Positions 51,734 to 61,273 of a DNA stretch of 64,000 bases are shown in pieces. Position 1 is the first letter of the stretch. Each line of letters opens with the position of its first letter. The notes beneath the pieces are model-generated. The model saw only the letters and a program-made list of their open reading frames with translations. It made no database searches and was not told the origin of the DNA. Position numbers and translations under genes: made by a program. The stretch is from Variovorax paradoxus (GTDB lineage: Bacteria; Pseudomonadota; Gammaproteobacteria; Burkholderiales; Burkholderiaceae_C). The stretch is from contig NZ_JAUSRN010000001.1 of NCBI RefSeq assembly GCF_030811855.1, positions 62,001 through 126,000 on the forward strand. Direction: 5' to 3'.

Positions 51734-52002
51734 TCACTCGCGCAGCGTGAACACCACCGACAGGTAGGACACCGGCCCACTCTGAATCGCCTCGATCCCA
51801 TGCAGCGCGGTCGCCCCGAACAACAGCGAGTCCCCTGCCCTCACCGCAACCGACTTGGCGCCATAGCGGTAGCTGACCTCCCCGGATAGGAAGTACAGGA
51901 ATTTGAGACCTGGATGTTGGAAGGTCACGTAGGGATCGGCACTTGGTAACAGCGTGACCAGGTAGGGCTCGACGAACAGGTTGCCCGACAGCAGGTGGCC
52001 TG
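51734..52002 (-). pseudogene. C-terminal remnant of an XRE-cupin regulator
   Basis: The minus strand reads GHLLSGNLFVEPYLVTLLPS, then FQHPGLKFLYFLSGEVSYRY and ALHGIEAIQSGPVSYLSVVF to the stop at 51734. It matches the last 90 residues of the regulator at 43178-43849, with about seven differences in the final 64 residues. The helix-turn-helix part is missing and unrelated sequence lies upstream. It is a truncated paralogue. Confidence 0.85.
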
Positions 52003-52121
52003 AGAACGCACGCCGCCGAGATCGCCGACGCGTGGCTGGCCGACGTTCGACAGGCGATCGAACTGATCCTCAACGGCGAGATCGCGGTGTATTGAGACCC
52101 GGGGCCTCCGGCACGCCTGGC

Positions 52122-52135
52122 TTGATACGTATCAA
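52122..52135. promoter_or_regulatory. FNR/ANR-type box upstream of the YHS P-type ATPase
   Basis: TTGATACGTATCAA is a perfect match to the FNR consensus (TTGAT-N4-ATCAA). TACGCT at 52158-52163 sits where a -10 box should be for a class II activator site centred at -41.5. The ATG of the P-ATPase is 59 nt downstream. Oxygen-limited activation of this gene is therefore likely. Confidence 0.8.
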
Positions 52136-52194
52136 GGCTCCAGCGAAGAAAGACCGGTACGCTGGACGAGCTTCACTCATCGGAAGGACAGGAA

Positions 52195-54582
52195 ATGAGC
52201 ACGCTTGTCGGCGCGGCCCTGGCGACCGTCGATCCGGTATGTGGCATGCCCGTCGACGGGGGGAATGCCGCAGCTCGGTTGCGGCATGGGGGCAAGGACT
52301 ACCTGTTCTGTTCTGCCCACTGCCTGGAGAAGTTCAAGGCTGATCCCGCCAAATACGGAGCCGCGCCGCTTGCCGCCGGCCCGGCGTCTCCGACCACCGC
52401 AGGCGTCCATCCTGGCCATGCCGACCGCGGCACGCCGATGCACACCGCGCTTCGCCGCGGTGCGCAGGGTCAGGCGAAGGACCCGATCTGCGGCATGCTG
52501 GTCGACAAGGCGACGGCGCTGCGCACAGAGCGCGGCGGCCGCAGCTACTACTTCTGCAGCGTTGGCTGCCAGCGTACATTCGAGTCGCCGCAGCAGGAAC
52601 TGAAGTCGATGCGCACGCGCGTCGCCGTTGCCCTCACCGGCGTGCTGGCGCTGGCGATCATGCGCGCCGGTGCCTTCATCGCGCTGGCCACCGGCGCGAC
52701 GATCATCACCTGGGTTCCCATCCCCGCCCTGCCCTGGTTCACCTGGGGCATGTGGCTGTTTCTGCTGGTCACGCCGGTGCAATTCATCGGCGGCTGGAGC
52801 TTCTACAAGGGCTCGTGGAATGCCTTGCGCAACCGCTCGATCAACATGGATCTTCTGATTGCGCTGGGCACGACCGTAGCCTACCTGTACAGCGTCGCGG
52901 TGCTCTTCTTCCCGTCGGTCCTGCCGGTGAAGGTCGAAGAGCGCGACGTGTACTTCGAGGTCTCGGCGGTCATCATCGCCTTTGTTCTGCTCGGCAAGTA
53001 CATGGAGGAGATCATCAAGAAGCACTCCTCCGCGGCCGTTCGCAAGTTGCTCGACCTGAAGCCTGCCACTGCCCAGGTGGTGCGTGACGGCGTTGAGATG
53101 GAGGTGCCCGCCGAGAGCGTGATGGTGGGCGAGACGGTCGTCGTGCGGCCGGGTCAGCGCATCGCCACCGACGGGGTGGTGCAGGAAGGCGCTTCGGCAG
53201 TCGACGAATCGATGCTGACCGGTGAATCGATGCCCGTGGAAAAGCAGGTGGGCGCCAAGGTGATCGGAGGGACGTTGAACCGCACCGGCGCGTTCCGCTT
53301 CCAGGCCACGCGCGTGGGCGCCGAAACTGCGCTGGCACAGATCATCAAGATGGTGGAGGATGCCCAGACCAGCAGTGCGCCGATCCAGCGCATCGCCGAC
53401 CAGGTGACCCGCTATTTCGTGCCCGCCATTGTCGGCACGGCCTTCCTGGCCTTTGCGGGATGGTGGATCGCGGGCAACTTCCCGCAAGGTCTGCTGGCCT
53501 TCATCGCAGTGCTCATCATCGCCTGCCCATGCGCGCTTGGCATCGCCACACCCGCTGCGCTGATGGTTGGCGTCGGGCGTGGCGCTCAGGCCGGCATTCT
53601 GATCCGCGGCGGCGAGATTCTCGAGAAAGCGCAGAAGCTCGACACCGTCGTCTTCGACAAGACCGGCACCCTCACACGCGGCGAACCGAACATCACCGAT
53701 ATCCTGGCGCAAGCCGGCGCGTCCAGGGAACAGGCCTTGCGCCTGGCAGCAGGCCTGGAAGCCGGGTCGGAACACCCACTGGCCGAGGCGATCGTGCGCG
53801 GCGCGCAGGAAGCCGGCGTGGTGCCAGCTCCCGTTGAGGGCTTTGACTCCATCCCCGGGCATGGCGTGCGAGGACGCATCGATGGCGACGTGGTACTGCT
53901 GGGCAATCGCCGGCTGATGCTGCGTGAGGGGGTGAACATCGCCCAGGTGCAGGCAGACATGGAGCGCCTAGAGGGCGACGGCAAGACCGCCATGCTGCTG
54001 GCCAGTCGCGGACGCCTTGTGGCGGTGATCGCGGTCGCCGACACGGTGAAGCCGGAAGCGAAGGAGGCCATCGCGGCATTGCGGGCCGAGGGAGTGCAAG
54101 TGATCATGCTGACCGGCGACAACCAGCGCACGGCCTCCGCCATCGGACGCCTGCTCGGCATCGACCGCGTCATCGCTGACGTACTGCCCTCCGACAAGGC
54201 CAAGGCGATCAAGGAACTGCAGGCCGCCGGCAAGATCGTCGCGATGGTCGGCGATGGGGTCAATGACGCGCCCGCCCTCGCCACCGCCGACATCGGCATC
54301 GCCATCGGCTCCGGCTCCGACGTCGCCAAGGAAACCGGCGGCATCATCCTGGTCCGCAGCGATGTACGTGAGGTCGTTGCCGGCATCAGGCTGTCGCGGG
54401 CGACCATGCGCACGATCAAGCAGAACCTGTTTTGGGCCTTCGTCTACAACGGCATCGGCGTACCGATTGCGGCGCTCGGATTCCTCAACCCGATCCTCGC
54501 CGCGGCGGCGATGGCGCTGTCGTCCCTGTCGGTCATCGTCAACTCGGCCCTGCTCAAGCGCGTCAAGCTCGACCAGGGGTGA
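52195..54582 (+). CDS. Copper-type P1B-ATPase with two N-terminal YHS domains
   Basis: A 795-residue heavy-metal exporter. Instead of an HMA domain it has two YHS-type metal domains: residues 13-55 (DPVCGMPV, Cys39, Cys43) and 96-135 (DPICGMLV, Cys121, Cys125). The transmembrane metal motif is CPC (444-446), typical of Cu(I) pumps. Asp488 in DKTGT is phosphorylated, TGES is in the actuator domain and GDGVNDAP closes the hinge. An FNR box precedes it. Low-oxygen copper delivery, for example to cytochrome oxidases, or detoxification are the likely roles. Confidence 0.93.
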   Translation: MSTLVGAALATVDPVCGMPVDGGNAAARLRHGGKDYLFCSAHCLEKFKADPAKYGAAPLAAGPASPTTAGVHPGHADRGTPMHTALRRGAQGQAKDPICGMLVDKATALRTERGGRSYYFCSVGCQRTFESPQQELKSMRTRVAVALTGVLALAIMRAGAFIALATGATIITWVPIPALPWFTWGMWLFLLVTPVQFIGGWSFYKGSWNALRNRSINMDLLIALGTTVAYLYSVAVLFFPSVLPVKVEERDVYFEVSAVIIAFVLLGKYMEEIIKKHSSAAVRKLLDLKPATAQVVRDGVEMEVPAESVMVGETVVVRPGQRIATDGVVQEGASAVDESMLTGESMPVEKQVGAKVIGGTLNRTGAFRFQATRVGAETALAQIIKMVEDAQTSSAPIQRIADQVTRYFVPAIVGTAFLAFAGWWIAGNFPQGLLAFIAVLIIACPCALGIATPAALMVGVGRGAQAGILIRGGEILEKAQKLDTVVFDKTGTLTRGEPNITDILAQAGASREQALRLAAGLEAGSEHPLAEAIVRGAQEAGVVPAPVEGFDSIPGHGVRGRIDGDVVLLGNRRLMLREGVNIAQVQADMERLEGDGKTAMLLASRGRLVAVIAVADTVKPEAKEAIAALRAEGVQVIMLTGDNQRTASAIGRLLGIDRVIADVLPSDKAKAIKELQAAGKIVAMVGDGVNDAPALATADIGIAIGSGSDVAKETGGIILVRSDVREVVAGIRLSRATMRTIKQNLFWAFVYNGIGVPIAALGFLNPILAAAAMALSSLSVIVNSALLKRVKLDQG

Positions 54583-54597
54583 AAGGACCGCACCATC

Positions 54598-54828
54598 ATG
54601 TACCCCATCTTAGAGACGCGTTTCGCCAATCGCTGGCTCTGACTGTGTCCGATCCTGGCTCTCGTGCTCGCCGTGGTCGTGTTGATGTTGTTCGGGTTCA
54701 CGTTCTGGGCAGCGCTGTTGGCCGCTGTCCTGCAGGTCTGCCCTGCCCTGATCCTGTGGGGCGTGATCGAAGTCATGCTCGATGAGCGCCGCCAGCGAGC
54801 GACCCGTAAGAAGAACTCAAGGGGCTGA
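54598..54828 (+). pseudogene. Small membrane protein interrupted by in-frame TGA
   Basis: From ATG 54598 the frame reads MYPILETRFANRWL, then TGA at 54640, then continues LALVLAVVVLMLFGFTFW, a second hydrophobic stretch and a basic tail (DERRQRATRKKNSRG) to a stop at 54828. The two hydrophobic segments form a plausible two-helix membrane protein of about 76 residues. It begins 15 nt after the P-ATPase stop, with AAAGGA upstream. Either the gene carries a nonsense mutation or translation starts later, for example at GTG 54664. Confidence 0.6.
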
Positions 54829-54835
54829 AGGCAAC

Positions 54836-55060
54836 ATGGACAAGAAGCAGATCTCGACCGCGTTGTCGCCGGCTTGGAGAAGAAGAACCGTGGACGAGTT
54901 GCTGCGATCGCAGCGGGTCGCCGAAGGTCGAGCTGTCGCCGGTTGCGGTTGCCTGAACGCCATCTGCTGTCCCGAGAAAATTTTGGGACGAGACGGGCGC
55001 CCTGTGCTGCGGCTAAAAGCATCGCTACTTCCATACGAACAACCTATGGATCAATCGTAA
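54836..55060 (+). CDS. Hypothetical small protein
   Basis: A possible 74-residue protein from ATG 54836, with AAGG 4 nt before the start, opening MDKKQISTALSPAWRRR and containing CGCLNAICC. I recognise no family, and base use in other frames of this stretch is similarly open, so it may be a degraded gene. It follows the interrupted membrane protein by 7 nt and could belong to the same transcript. Confidence 0.3.
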   Translation: MDKKQISTALSPAWRRRTVDELLRSQRVAEGRAVAGCGCLNAICCPEKILGRDGRPVLRLKASLLPYEQPMDQS

Positions 55061-55124
55061 TAGTCCGACGACGGCCGTCATTGACGACCTCACTGGCTGG
55101 CCCCTAGGATGGCATTGACTGCGT

Positions 55125-56054
55125 CTATGTCGAAGGCGTAAGGATTCGAGGGGACGGTCGATCCATTCCTTCTTCTTGGCATACGCTGGACGTCGAGAAT
55201 CGACCAGGGCTACGCCCACCGGGATCCGCCGTCGGCAAATTGTGCGACAACAGCTTCGCCGACGCCGCATCCTCAGGCAGCGCCTCACTCCTCCGCTCAG
55301 CAGTCTCCATTAATGACGCTGCTGTGAGAGACCTACGGCAGTGCCCAACGACTTCATCCTGGCCTGATGCACGGCCTGAGATCTCCTCACTGATGGAGGC
55401 CGTTGGTAACAGCAGTGCGGCGGAAGTGCCCCGGCCAGGGGCAGAAATCAGTGAAAGCGTTCCGCATGATTGCGCAACAAACCCTGCGACGGCAGGCAAT
55501 CCCATGCCCGACATCGATGAATGCGTTTTGGTGGTGAAAAACGGTCTCTTCGCCATGCTCAGGACATCAGCAGTCATCCCAGAGCCGTTGTCGATGACGC
55601 TCAGTATTGTTCCTTCGGACGATTCACCTCGGTCCGGTGCGGCACGCAAGATCAGACGGCCTCCCTCAGGCATAGCGCGAACAGAGTTCGACACGAGTTG
55701 AATGAGGGCGTCGCGCAACGCATCCGCGTCTATAGTCCAAGGGAGGCATTCGCGATCAACCTCGATCACTACGTTGATCTTCACGTCAACCGTGTGTCGC
55801 AGGCGGTCAGCAAAGTCACACAGAAACGGCAGCACTTGGACACGTTCAGGTTTCAGATCTTGGCGGCCGGCAAAAGAAAGCAATTCTGCAGCGAGCATGT
55901 CGCCGCGGCGGGCCATGGCAGGGACCGAACTTCGGAGGAAGTCACCTTGGGCATCTTCAATGCCTGCACGCTCCTGCCGGACACTCGCAAGAATTTCGCC
56001 GATCGCCGCAGCTGCGCCGGTAGCGACATCGCAGGAAAAGTCGTGGGCCTTCAC
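55125..56054 (-). CDS. Histidine-kinase-like ATPase without a phosphoacceptor His
   Basis: A 309-residue protein whose middle is a HATPase_c domain: N-box ALIQLVSNSVRAMPEGG, G1 SVIDNGSGMTADV, and G2 SGMGLPAVAGFVA. The helical N-terminus (RQERAGIEDAQGDFLRSSVP) looks like a dimerisation region, but I see no H-box His in it. There are no membrane segments or sensor domain. The last 75 residues have low complexity and no known fold. It may be an orphan kinase fragment or a serine-kinase-like regulator. Confidence 0.6.
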   Translation of the reverse strand: MKAHDFSCDVATGAAAAIGEILASVRQERAGIEDAQGDFLRSSVPAMARRGDMLAAELLSFAGRQDLKPERVQVLPFLCDFADRLRHTVDVKINVVIEVDRECLPWTIDADALRDALIQLVSNSVRAMPEGGRLILRAAPDRGESSEGTILSVIDNGSGMTADVLSMAKRPFFTTKTHSSMSGMGLPAVAGFVAQSCGTLSLISAPGRGTSAALLLPTASISEEISGRASGQDEVVGHCRRSLTAASLMETAERRSEALPEDAASAKLLSHNLPTADPGGRSPGRFSTSSVCQEEGMDRPSPRILTPST

Positions 56055-56117
56055 GCCGGCTCCAAAAGTGCTAGAGGACCATTGTGTGCTTCTTTCTAGC
56101 TACCCCAATCCCTTGAT

Positions 56118-56614
56118 GAAGAAATGGCTCTAACCTCGAGACCCCGCTCGGCGTGTTCGAACACACTACCGCCAATCCCGACTTCCGCGCCGAAGGCACC
56201 CGCAACAAGTTCGGCATCCGCGGATACGGGACGAAGGGCATGCGCGTGTTCGACCTGGGATGGCAGCAGGCCCTGCGGCTCTGGGACCAGGGCGGCGTCA
56301 GTACGATGCGATTGCAGATGCATGCCACCGATCCCGACCTGCTGGAGCCGCGGCTCGGCAGCGTGCAGTCGAAGGGCTGCATCCGCATCCCGGCCAGCCT
56401 GAACCGGCTGCTCGACCGCTTCGGCGTGCTCGACGCCGACTACCTCGCGGCCGCGGCGCAGGGCTCGCCAATGTGGGTGCTGCCAGCCGACCAGACCCCC
56501 GTGGAGGGCGCGGGGCGGTACCTGATCGTCGTGGACTCGGGGCGCACCGATCGGCCCGCCTGGTCGCCCGCGCCCGGATCGCGCGGCACGGGCGCCACGA
56601 CCGGCGGCAGGTGA
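56118..56614 (+). pseudogene. L,D-transpeptidase (YkuD) C-terminal remnant
   Basis: The frame reads SNLETPLGVFEHTTANPDFR, then RNKFGIRGYGTKGMRVFDLG and RLQMHATDPDLLEPRLGS, followed by VQSKGCIRIP. The HAT and SxGCIR motifs are the catalytic His and Cys of the YkuD fold. The frame is closed by TGA codons just upstream, and the signal peptide and domain start are missing. It is therefore an N-terminally truncated gene, though a GTG near 56153 could give a partial protein. Confidence 0.75.
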
Positions 56615-56982
56615 CCGCCGGACGGCGGCTTCGCTGCGAGTCAGGTCTTCGCACGCCTGCGCCCTCGCCAGCCAATCCGCCGCTTGGGCGTTTCTCGCAG
56701 GCCGCAGCCTGCTTGGTCACAGCATCGCGACTCGCCGGTCAGCAATGCGTTGCCCAGCGCCATGTAGATGCTGCCGCAGGCCGAGCAGCAGGAACATCCG
56801 TTCGGACGCCCACCTTGCGCGCCAACCACAACACATTGCGCAGCCGCGAGACCGTCACTTCATTCGGACCAACCTGCGCCTGACGATGTTGCGCCCACCA
56901 TCCGCCAGATCGCAGGGCGACGCCACGAACGACTCACAGCCACTCGTCCCCTTCTCTTCCGTCTCAAGGGGAGCGACTCGCA
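56615..56982. other. 370-nt gap; possible small Cys-rich frame
   Basis: Between the transpeptidase remnant and the universal stress gene. The minus strand has a 62-codon frame (56829-56641, GTG start) rich in cysteines (CSCCSACGSIYMA, then CCDQAGC), which could be a zinc-binding peptide. It has no clear ribosome-binding site and no family I recognise. Confidence 0.3.
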
Positions 56983-57411
56983 CTACTTGACCAGTACGAC
57001 CGGTTGCCGGGCCGTCGCCAGCACGCGCTGGGCTACTGAGCCCACCAGAAGATCGACGATGGCGCTTCGTCCTTTCGAGCCCAGGACGATCAGGTCGAAC
57101 TTCCCCTCGCTGGCGAACTTGACAATCTCTTGCGCGACGTGCCCCGTACGAATCACCGATCTGTGCTCGATAACCGTCGTCGTGAGAAATTTCATGGCGG
57201 CCTTAAGCTCCGCTTTACTGCGCTCGTGCAGGAACGCAACCACGTCCTCGGAGCCAAGGATCGAATTCGCGAACCGCAGGTTGGTGTTGTCGTGCACGCT
57301 GATAAGGGTGATCGAATGAGCGGCCGGGCGCAGCCATCCGATCAGCTTGGCCGCGTACTTGACGGCCCTCAGGGCGTACTTCGAGCCATCGGTTGCCACA
57401 AGGATCTTCAT
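56983..57411 (-). CDS. Universal stress protein (UspA family)
   Basis: A 142-residue single UspA domain. MKILVATDGSKYALRAVKYA is the family start, and GSKGRSAIVDLLVGSVAQRV is the ATP-binding G-x2-G-x9-GS motif, so it is an ATP-binding type. It lies in a block with P-type ATPases, a second universal stress protein and alcohol dehydrogenase, a combination known from oxygen-limitation regulons. ATG 57411 is well placed. Confidence 0.93.
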   Translation of the reverse strand: MKILVATDGSKYALRAVKYAAKLIGWLRPAAHSITLISVHDNTNLRFANSILGSEDVVAFLHERSKAELKAAMKFLTTTVIEHRSVIRTGHVAQEIVKFASEGKFDLIVLGSKGRSAIVDLLVGSVAQRVLATARQPVVLVK

Positions 57412-57463
57412 TCGGATCTTCCTTCCTGTATGCAGAGGCCCAGCTTGAACGCGTTCAGCCCGT

Positions 57464-58549
57464 TCACGCCTGGGGATGGGCCGCCTGCTCCTGCTCGAGA
57501 AGGCGCTTTCGCTCATCGACCCACCACGCGGGGGTATCCTGCCGCAGCAACTCGGTCGTCGACGAGAGCGGATGAAAGCCATGCGCGACGCATTCCGTGG
57601 TCCGGCCGTCTTTGCATTTCATCTCCGCGGAGGCACCGAGCCAATCCGGCGACAGGGGATGCAGGGCGAAAGGGTTGTGGATCAGCACCGTGCCCTCGTT
57701 CCACTGCTCACGCTGTGCGCCCCGCTGGCCCACCTCGTAGGCGAAGCTCGCCAGCTTTGAAGTGTCCCCGTCTTCTGAAAGGCAAGCTCCATGACGCAGC
57801 ATCCTTGCCGCATTGGCTCCGTGCTCTTCCTGCCCCAGCCGATTGAACTTCGTGATCGTGGCATCGTTGCAGAATAGGACGCCAGAAACATGCTCGGCCT
57901 CTTGATGACCGAAAAATCCGTCCGGGAACAGATCGCCGAGTTCCTTCGACCGACCGAGTCCTCCGAAGAGGAAATGCAAGAGCGCGGATGGAGCGCCATG
58001 AGCCCGCCCGTGATCGAAATCCTGAATGGCAAGAACGAAGGGAAGGCCGTCCGCATGAGGCACACGCCACCGCCTCTGATGCAGACTTTGAAAAAGAATT
58101 CCGCCCAGTCCGTGCAATTGCGGCTTGGATGCAACCCACTGTGGCGACGCGACCTGGGGTTCGACCCCGATGACCGGTGTTCCGACAGTGAAAGCATCGA
58201 CAGCCGCCGCGACATTGGCCTTTGTTAATAGAAGCGCGGGGACATCGTGCCTGTAGTCGACCCGATGGCCGGCGGCCTTGAAGAGCGCAAGAAGGAAGAG
58301 CTCGAAGAGGGCGCTGTCGAAATTCCTCCCCTGTAGATACTGGAAGTAGTCCGGCCGCATGTGTCGAATTTCCGTGCTGTGCAATTTGCTCACCAGCCCG
58401 CGCGCAGGCTCGAACTCGGCCCGATCCCGGAGCAAGCAGAACCGCGGATGCAACTGTGCTTCGGGTCGTACAGTCTGCTTGAACAGGTCGCGCACGGCAT
58501 CTGCCGTGACGCAACCAGTGTCGGGATATCTTTTTGAGTCGGGAACCAT
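57464..58549 (-). CDS. Uncharacterised protein
   Basis: A 361-residue soluble protein from ATG 58549 (AGGA 5 nt upstream); the frame extends 15 codons further without support. I do not recognise the family. Visible stretches are LHPRFCLLRDRAEFEPARGL, RPDYFQYLQGRNFDSALFEL and a central FVLAIQDFDHGRAHGAPSAL. It has no signal peptide or membrane segments, and several His and Asp residues in the middle. Its position among low-oxygen genes and an FNR-like site upstream suggest shared regulation. Confidence 0.65.
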   Translation of the reverse strand: MVPDSKRYPDTGCVTADAVRDLFKQTVRPEAQLHPRFCLLRDRAEFEPARGLVSKLHSTEIRHMRPDYFQYLQGRNFDSALFELFLLALFKAAGHRVDYRHDVPALLLTKANVAAAVDAFTVGTPVIGVEPQVASPQWVASKPQLHGLGGILFQSLHQRRWRVPHADGLPFVLAIQDFDHGRAHGAPSALLHFLFGGLGRSKELGDLFPDGFFGHQEAEHVSGVLFCNDATITKFNRLGQEEHGANAARMLRHGACLSEDGDTSKLASFAYEVGQRGAQREQWNEGTVLIHNPFALHPLSPDWLGASAEMKCKDGRTTECVAHGFHPLSSTTELLRQDTPAWWVDERKRLLEQEQAAHPQA

Positions 58550-58592
58550 GGATTTCCTAGACCATTCACCTGGCGGGGACGTGCTTGCCGTC

Positions 58593-58634
58593 ACTCTAAG
58601 CGGCAGAAAGGGGCGGTCGGTTGCGGCAGATCAA
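58593..58634 (-). promoter_or_regulatory. FNR-like promoter of the uncharacterised gene
   Basis: On the minus strand TTGATCTGCCGCAA (58634-58621) matches 8 of 10 FNR positions; TAGAGT (58598-58593) lies at the distance expected for a -10 box with an activator at -41.5. The start codon is 44 nt downstream of that box. Moderate support only. Confidence 0.5.
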
Positions 58635-58734
58635 GGCGCAACTCGGCAGTCTTCAATCAGCCTTGCGCAGCCGGACGCGTGACATATCGCGCCATCGCCC
58701 GCAGCACCATGCCACCCCCCGTTTTTGTTCAGCG

Positions 58735-61218
58735 TTAACGCGAGTGACCCCAAAGCCGCCACGCCGCCCAGCAACCCGGCAGCGCGACCCACAGGGCCCA
58801 GTGCGGCGGCAGGGTCGCCAGGCCGAACCATGCGCCGATGCCCGGCACTCCGGTCAGCAGGACCCAGACCCCGCAGACGCCCATCAGCAACCCATAGAAC
58901 ACCGCATTGGCGTGCCGGCGCGCGAAGCCCGCCCTTCGGAACCACATCAGCAGCAACAGATTGCCGAGCACGATCGCGCCCAGGTTCGCCAGCCGCAGCA
59001 CCTCCGTCGAAGCACCGCGCTCCCGGCAAACCCACTGCACCAGTGCCACGCCGGCAAACGCAAGCCCGCCGAGCGCAAGCGCACGGGCGGCCGAGCCCAG
59101 CGAAAACAGGGTGTCGTCCTTGCGGCGCGGCGGCACGTCCATGCTGTCGTCCGGCGCGGGTTCGGCCTCGAAAACCAGCGAACAGGCCGGATCGATGAGC
59201 AGTTCGAGGAGCACCACGTGCAGCGGCAGCAGCAGCACCGGGCCGCCCAGCACGACAGGAATCAGCGCCACACCGACGATGGGCACATGCACCGCAAAAA
59301 GATAGCTCAGGGCCTTGCGCAGATTGGTGAAGATGCGCCGGCCGGCGCGCACGGCATCGACCAGCGAGGCGAAGTTGTCGTCCGTCAGGACCAGCGAAGC
59401 GGCCTCGCGCGCAACGTCCGTGCCGCGCTGGCCCATCGCGACCCCGATGTCGGCCGCTTTGAGCGCAGGCGCGTCGTTGACGCCGTCGCCCGTCATCGCG
59501 ACGACCTCGCCGCACTGCTGCAAGGCCCGCACGATGCGCAGCTTCTGCGCCGGATCGACCCGCGCGTAGACCTGCACCTCGCGCACGCGGGCCTGCAGCG
59601 CGTCGTCGTCCAAGCCGGCAAGCGCTGCACCAGTCATCACATGCACCGGGCCGCCGTCCACCAAGCCGGCCTGCCGCGCAATCGATTGGGCCGTAAGGGC
59701 GGCATCGCCGGTGATCATGACCACGCGCACCCCCGCACGACGGCACGCCTGCACGGCAGCGGGCACTTCGTCGCGCAAGGGGTCCATGAAGCCGAGCAGG
59801 CCCAGCGGCGCGAGCTGAAGTCCCACGGGCAGCGCGGCGTCATCGCCGGGGACGAAAGCGTGGCCCTCGGCCACCGCGAGCACGCGCAGGCCGGCAGCGC
59901 TCCAGCGGTCGGCCGCCTCGCGCAGCCGCTGCGCGAGGGCGGGATCGGCGCCGCAAAGCCCGAGCACGGCTTCCGCCGCGCCCTTGACCGCCACGACCTG
60001 GCCGGTTACTCCGGGTGCGTGCCACCAGTGCACGACGTAGGGCATGCCGTCGCGGATCCCTCTGCGAACGCCCGGCAGCCAGGCCGGATCCGGGCGCAGC
60101 CCCGCGGACTCTGCGGCTGCGCGCACGGCGCGGTCCATCGGTTCGACGCCGTCCGCGTTGCTGGCACGGACCGCGGCCTGCAACAGGCGATGAAAACGCT
60201 GCGCCGCAGGCTCGCCCGCTTCGCGCAATTCGCATTCACCGGCACCGTCGTGCAGGGCCGCCAGGGCCATGCGGTTCCGTGTCAGCGTGCCGGTCTTGTC
60301 CACGCACAGCACGCTGATCGTGCCGAGGGCCTCGATGGCCTGGGGCTGGCGGGTGAGCACGTTCGACTTGGCCAGGCGCCAGCCACCGAGCGCCAGCATC
60401 ACGCTCCAGACGACGGCGAACTCCTCGGGGATCAGCGCCATGGCCAGCGTCAGTCCGACCAGCAGGCCCTGGGTCCACGAGCCTTCCCGCAACGCGAACA
60501 AGGCGGCCGCGGCCAGGCAGGTGAAGGCCGCGAGCCAGGCGACCCGCCGCACCAGTTGCCGCAGCTCGTCCTGCAGCCGGCTGGCACGCGGCGCAAGCTG
60601 CGCGATAGACCGATGGATGGCGCCGAGCGCGGTGTGGGTGCCCGTGCCGGTCACCTCGGCAACGCCATCGCCGCGCACCACAAGGCTGCCCGCGAGGAGC
60701 GCGTCCGCCCGTTCGTCGCTTTCACCGACACCGGGATGCTTGCCGACCGGCATCGACTCGCCGGTGACCAAGGATTCATCGACCTGCAGCCCGACGGCTT
60801 CGATCACTCGGGCGTCGGCGGACAGGCGATCGCCTTCGTTCACCAGCAGGCAGTCGCCGCGCACCAGTTCGCGGCTCGCAATCCGGACCGGACGTCCCTG
60901 CCGCACGACGGTGCAGCGCGGACTGGACAGGTCCTTCAGCGTTTCCAGGACCCGCTCGGTGCGTTGCTCCTGATAGATCGACAGCCCGCCCACCAGCAGC
61001 ACCGAGACCGCGAGCATGCCGGCATCGCCCAGGTCGCCGAGGACGGCATAGAACGCCGCAGTGGCCAGCAGCAGCACGAACATCGGCTGCGTCAGCGCGC
61101 CCCAGGCGATGCGGACCAGGCCCTTGCGGGATGCGGAGGGCAGGACATTCGCACCGTCCCGGATCAGGCGGTGTGCGGCTTCGGCGTCGGTCAGGCCATG
61201 GGGCGGTTTTTCGCGCAC
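58735..61218 (-). CDS. P-type ATPase, cation-transporting (PEEF type)
   Basis: An 827-residue P-type pump, resembling bacterial Ca2+/Mg2+-type ATPases. DESLVTGESMPVGKH is the actuator motif, [16 protein letters not shown] the phosphorylation site, [20 protein letters not shown] the hinge. Segment 4 reads MALIPEEFAVVWS: PEEF replaces the PEGL of calcium pumps, so the ion is unclear. There are no N-terminal metal domains. The start is GTG 61218 with AAGGA upstream; the frame continues to a TTG, but that overlaps an FNR-like box. Confidence 0.88.
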   Translation of the reverse strand: MREKPPHGLTDAEAAHRLIRDGANVLPSASRKGLVRIAWGALTQPMFVLLLATAAFYAVLGDLGDAGMLAVSVLLVGGLSIYQEQRTERVLETLKDLSSPRCTVVRQGRPVRIASRELVRGDCLLVNEGDRLSADARVIEAVGLQVDESLVTGESMPVGKHPGVGESDERADALLAGSLVVRGDGVAEVTGTGTHTALGAIHRSIAQLAPRASRLQDELRQLVRRVAWLAAFTCLAAAALFALREGSWTQGLLVGLTLAMALIPEEFAVVWSVMLALGGWRLAKSNVLTRQPQAIEALGTISVLCVDKTGTLTRNRMALAALHDGAGECELREAGEPAAQRFHRLLQAAVRASNADGVEPMDRAVRAAAESAGLRPDPAWLPGVRRGIRDGMPYVVHWWHAPGVTGQVVAVKGAAEAVLGLCGADPALAQRLREAADRWSAAGLRVLAVAEGHAFVPGDDAALPVGLQLAPLGLLGFMDPLRDEVPAAVQACRRAGVRVVMITGDAALTAQSIARQAGLVDGGPVHVMTGAALAGLDDDALQARVREVQVYARVDPAQKLRIVRALQQCGEVVAMTGDGVNDAPALKAADIGVAMGQRGTDVAREAASLVLTDDNFASLVDAVRAGRRIFTNLRKALSYLFAVHVPIVGVALIPVVLGGPVLLLPLHVVLLELLIDPACSLVFEAEPAPDDSMDVPPRRKDDTLFSLGSAARALALGGLAFAGVALVQWVCRERGASTEVLRLANLGAIVLGNLLLLMWFRRAGFARRHANAVFYGLLMGVCGVWVLLTGVPGIGAWFGLATLPPHWALWVALPGCWAAWRLWGHSR

Positions 61219-61273
61219 GAACGTCTTCCTTCGGTTGCTTGGGGCCAGGCTCGGAACCGAGCACGCAACGGCC

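Noticed and set aside
52003..52085. Plus-strand fragment ending in LILNGEIAVY
   Set aside because: It looks like the tail of some protein, but I cannot assign a family from 27 residues, so no feature is given.
54640..54642. TGA as a selenocysteine codon
   Set aside because: No redox motif surrounds it and no selenocysteine insertion hairpin is evident; a nonsense mutation or later start is simpler.
57443..57456. FNR-like box TTGAACGCGTTCAG before the first universal stress gene
   Set aside because: Its centre is only 38 nt from the start codon, so an activator at -41.5 would place the transcript start inside the gene. Match to consensus is also poor.
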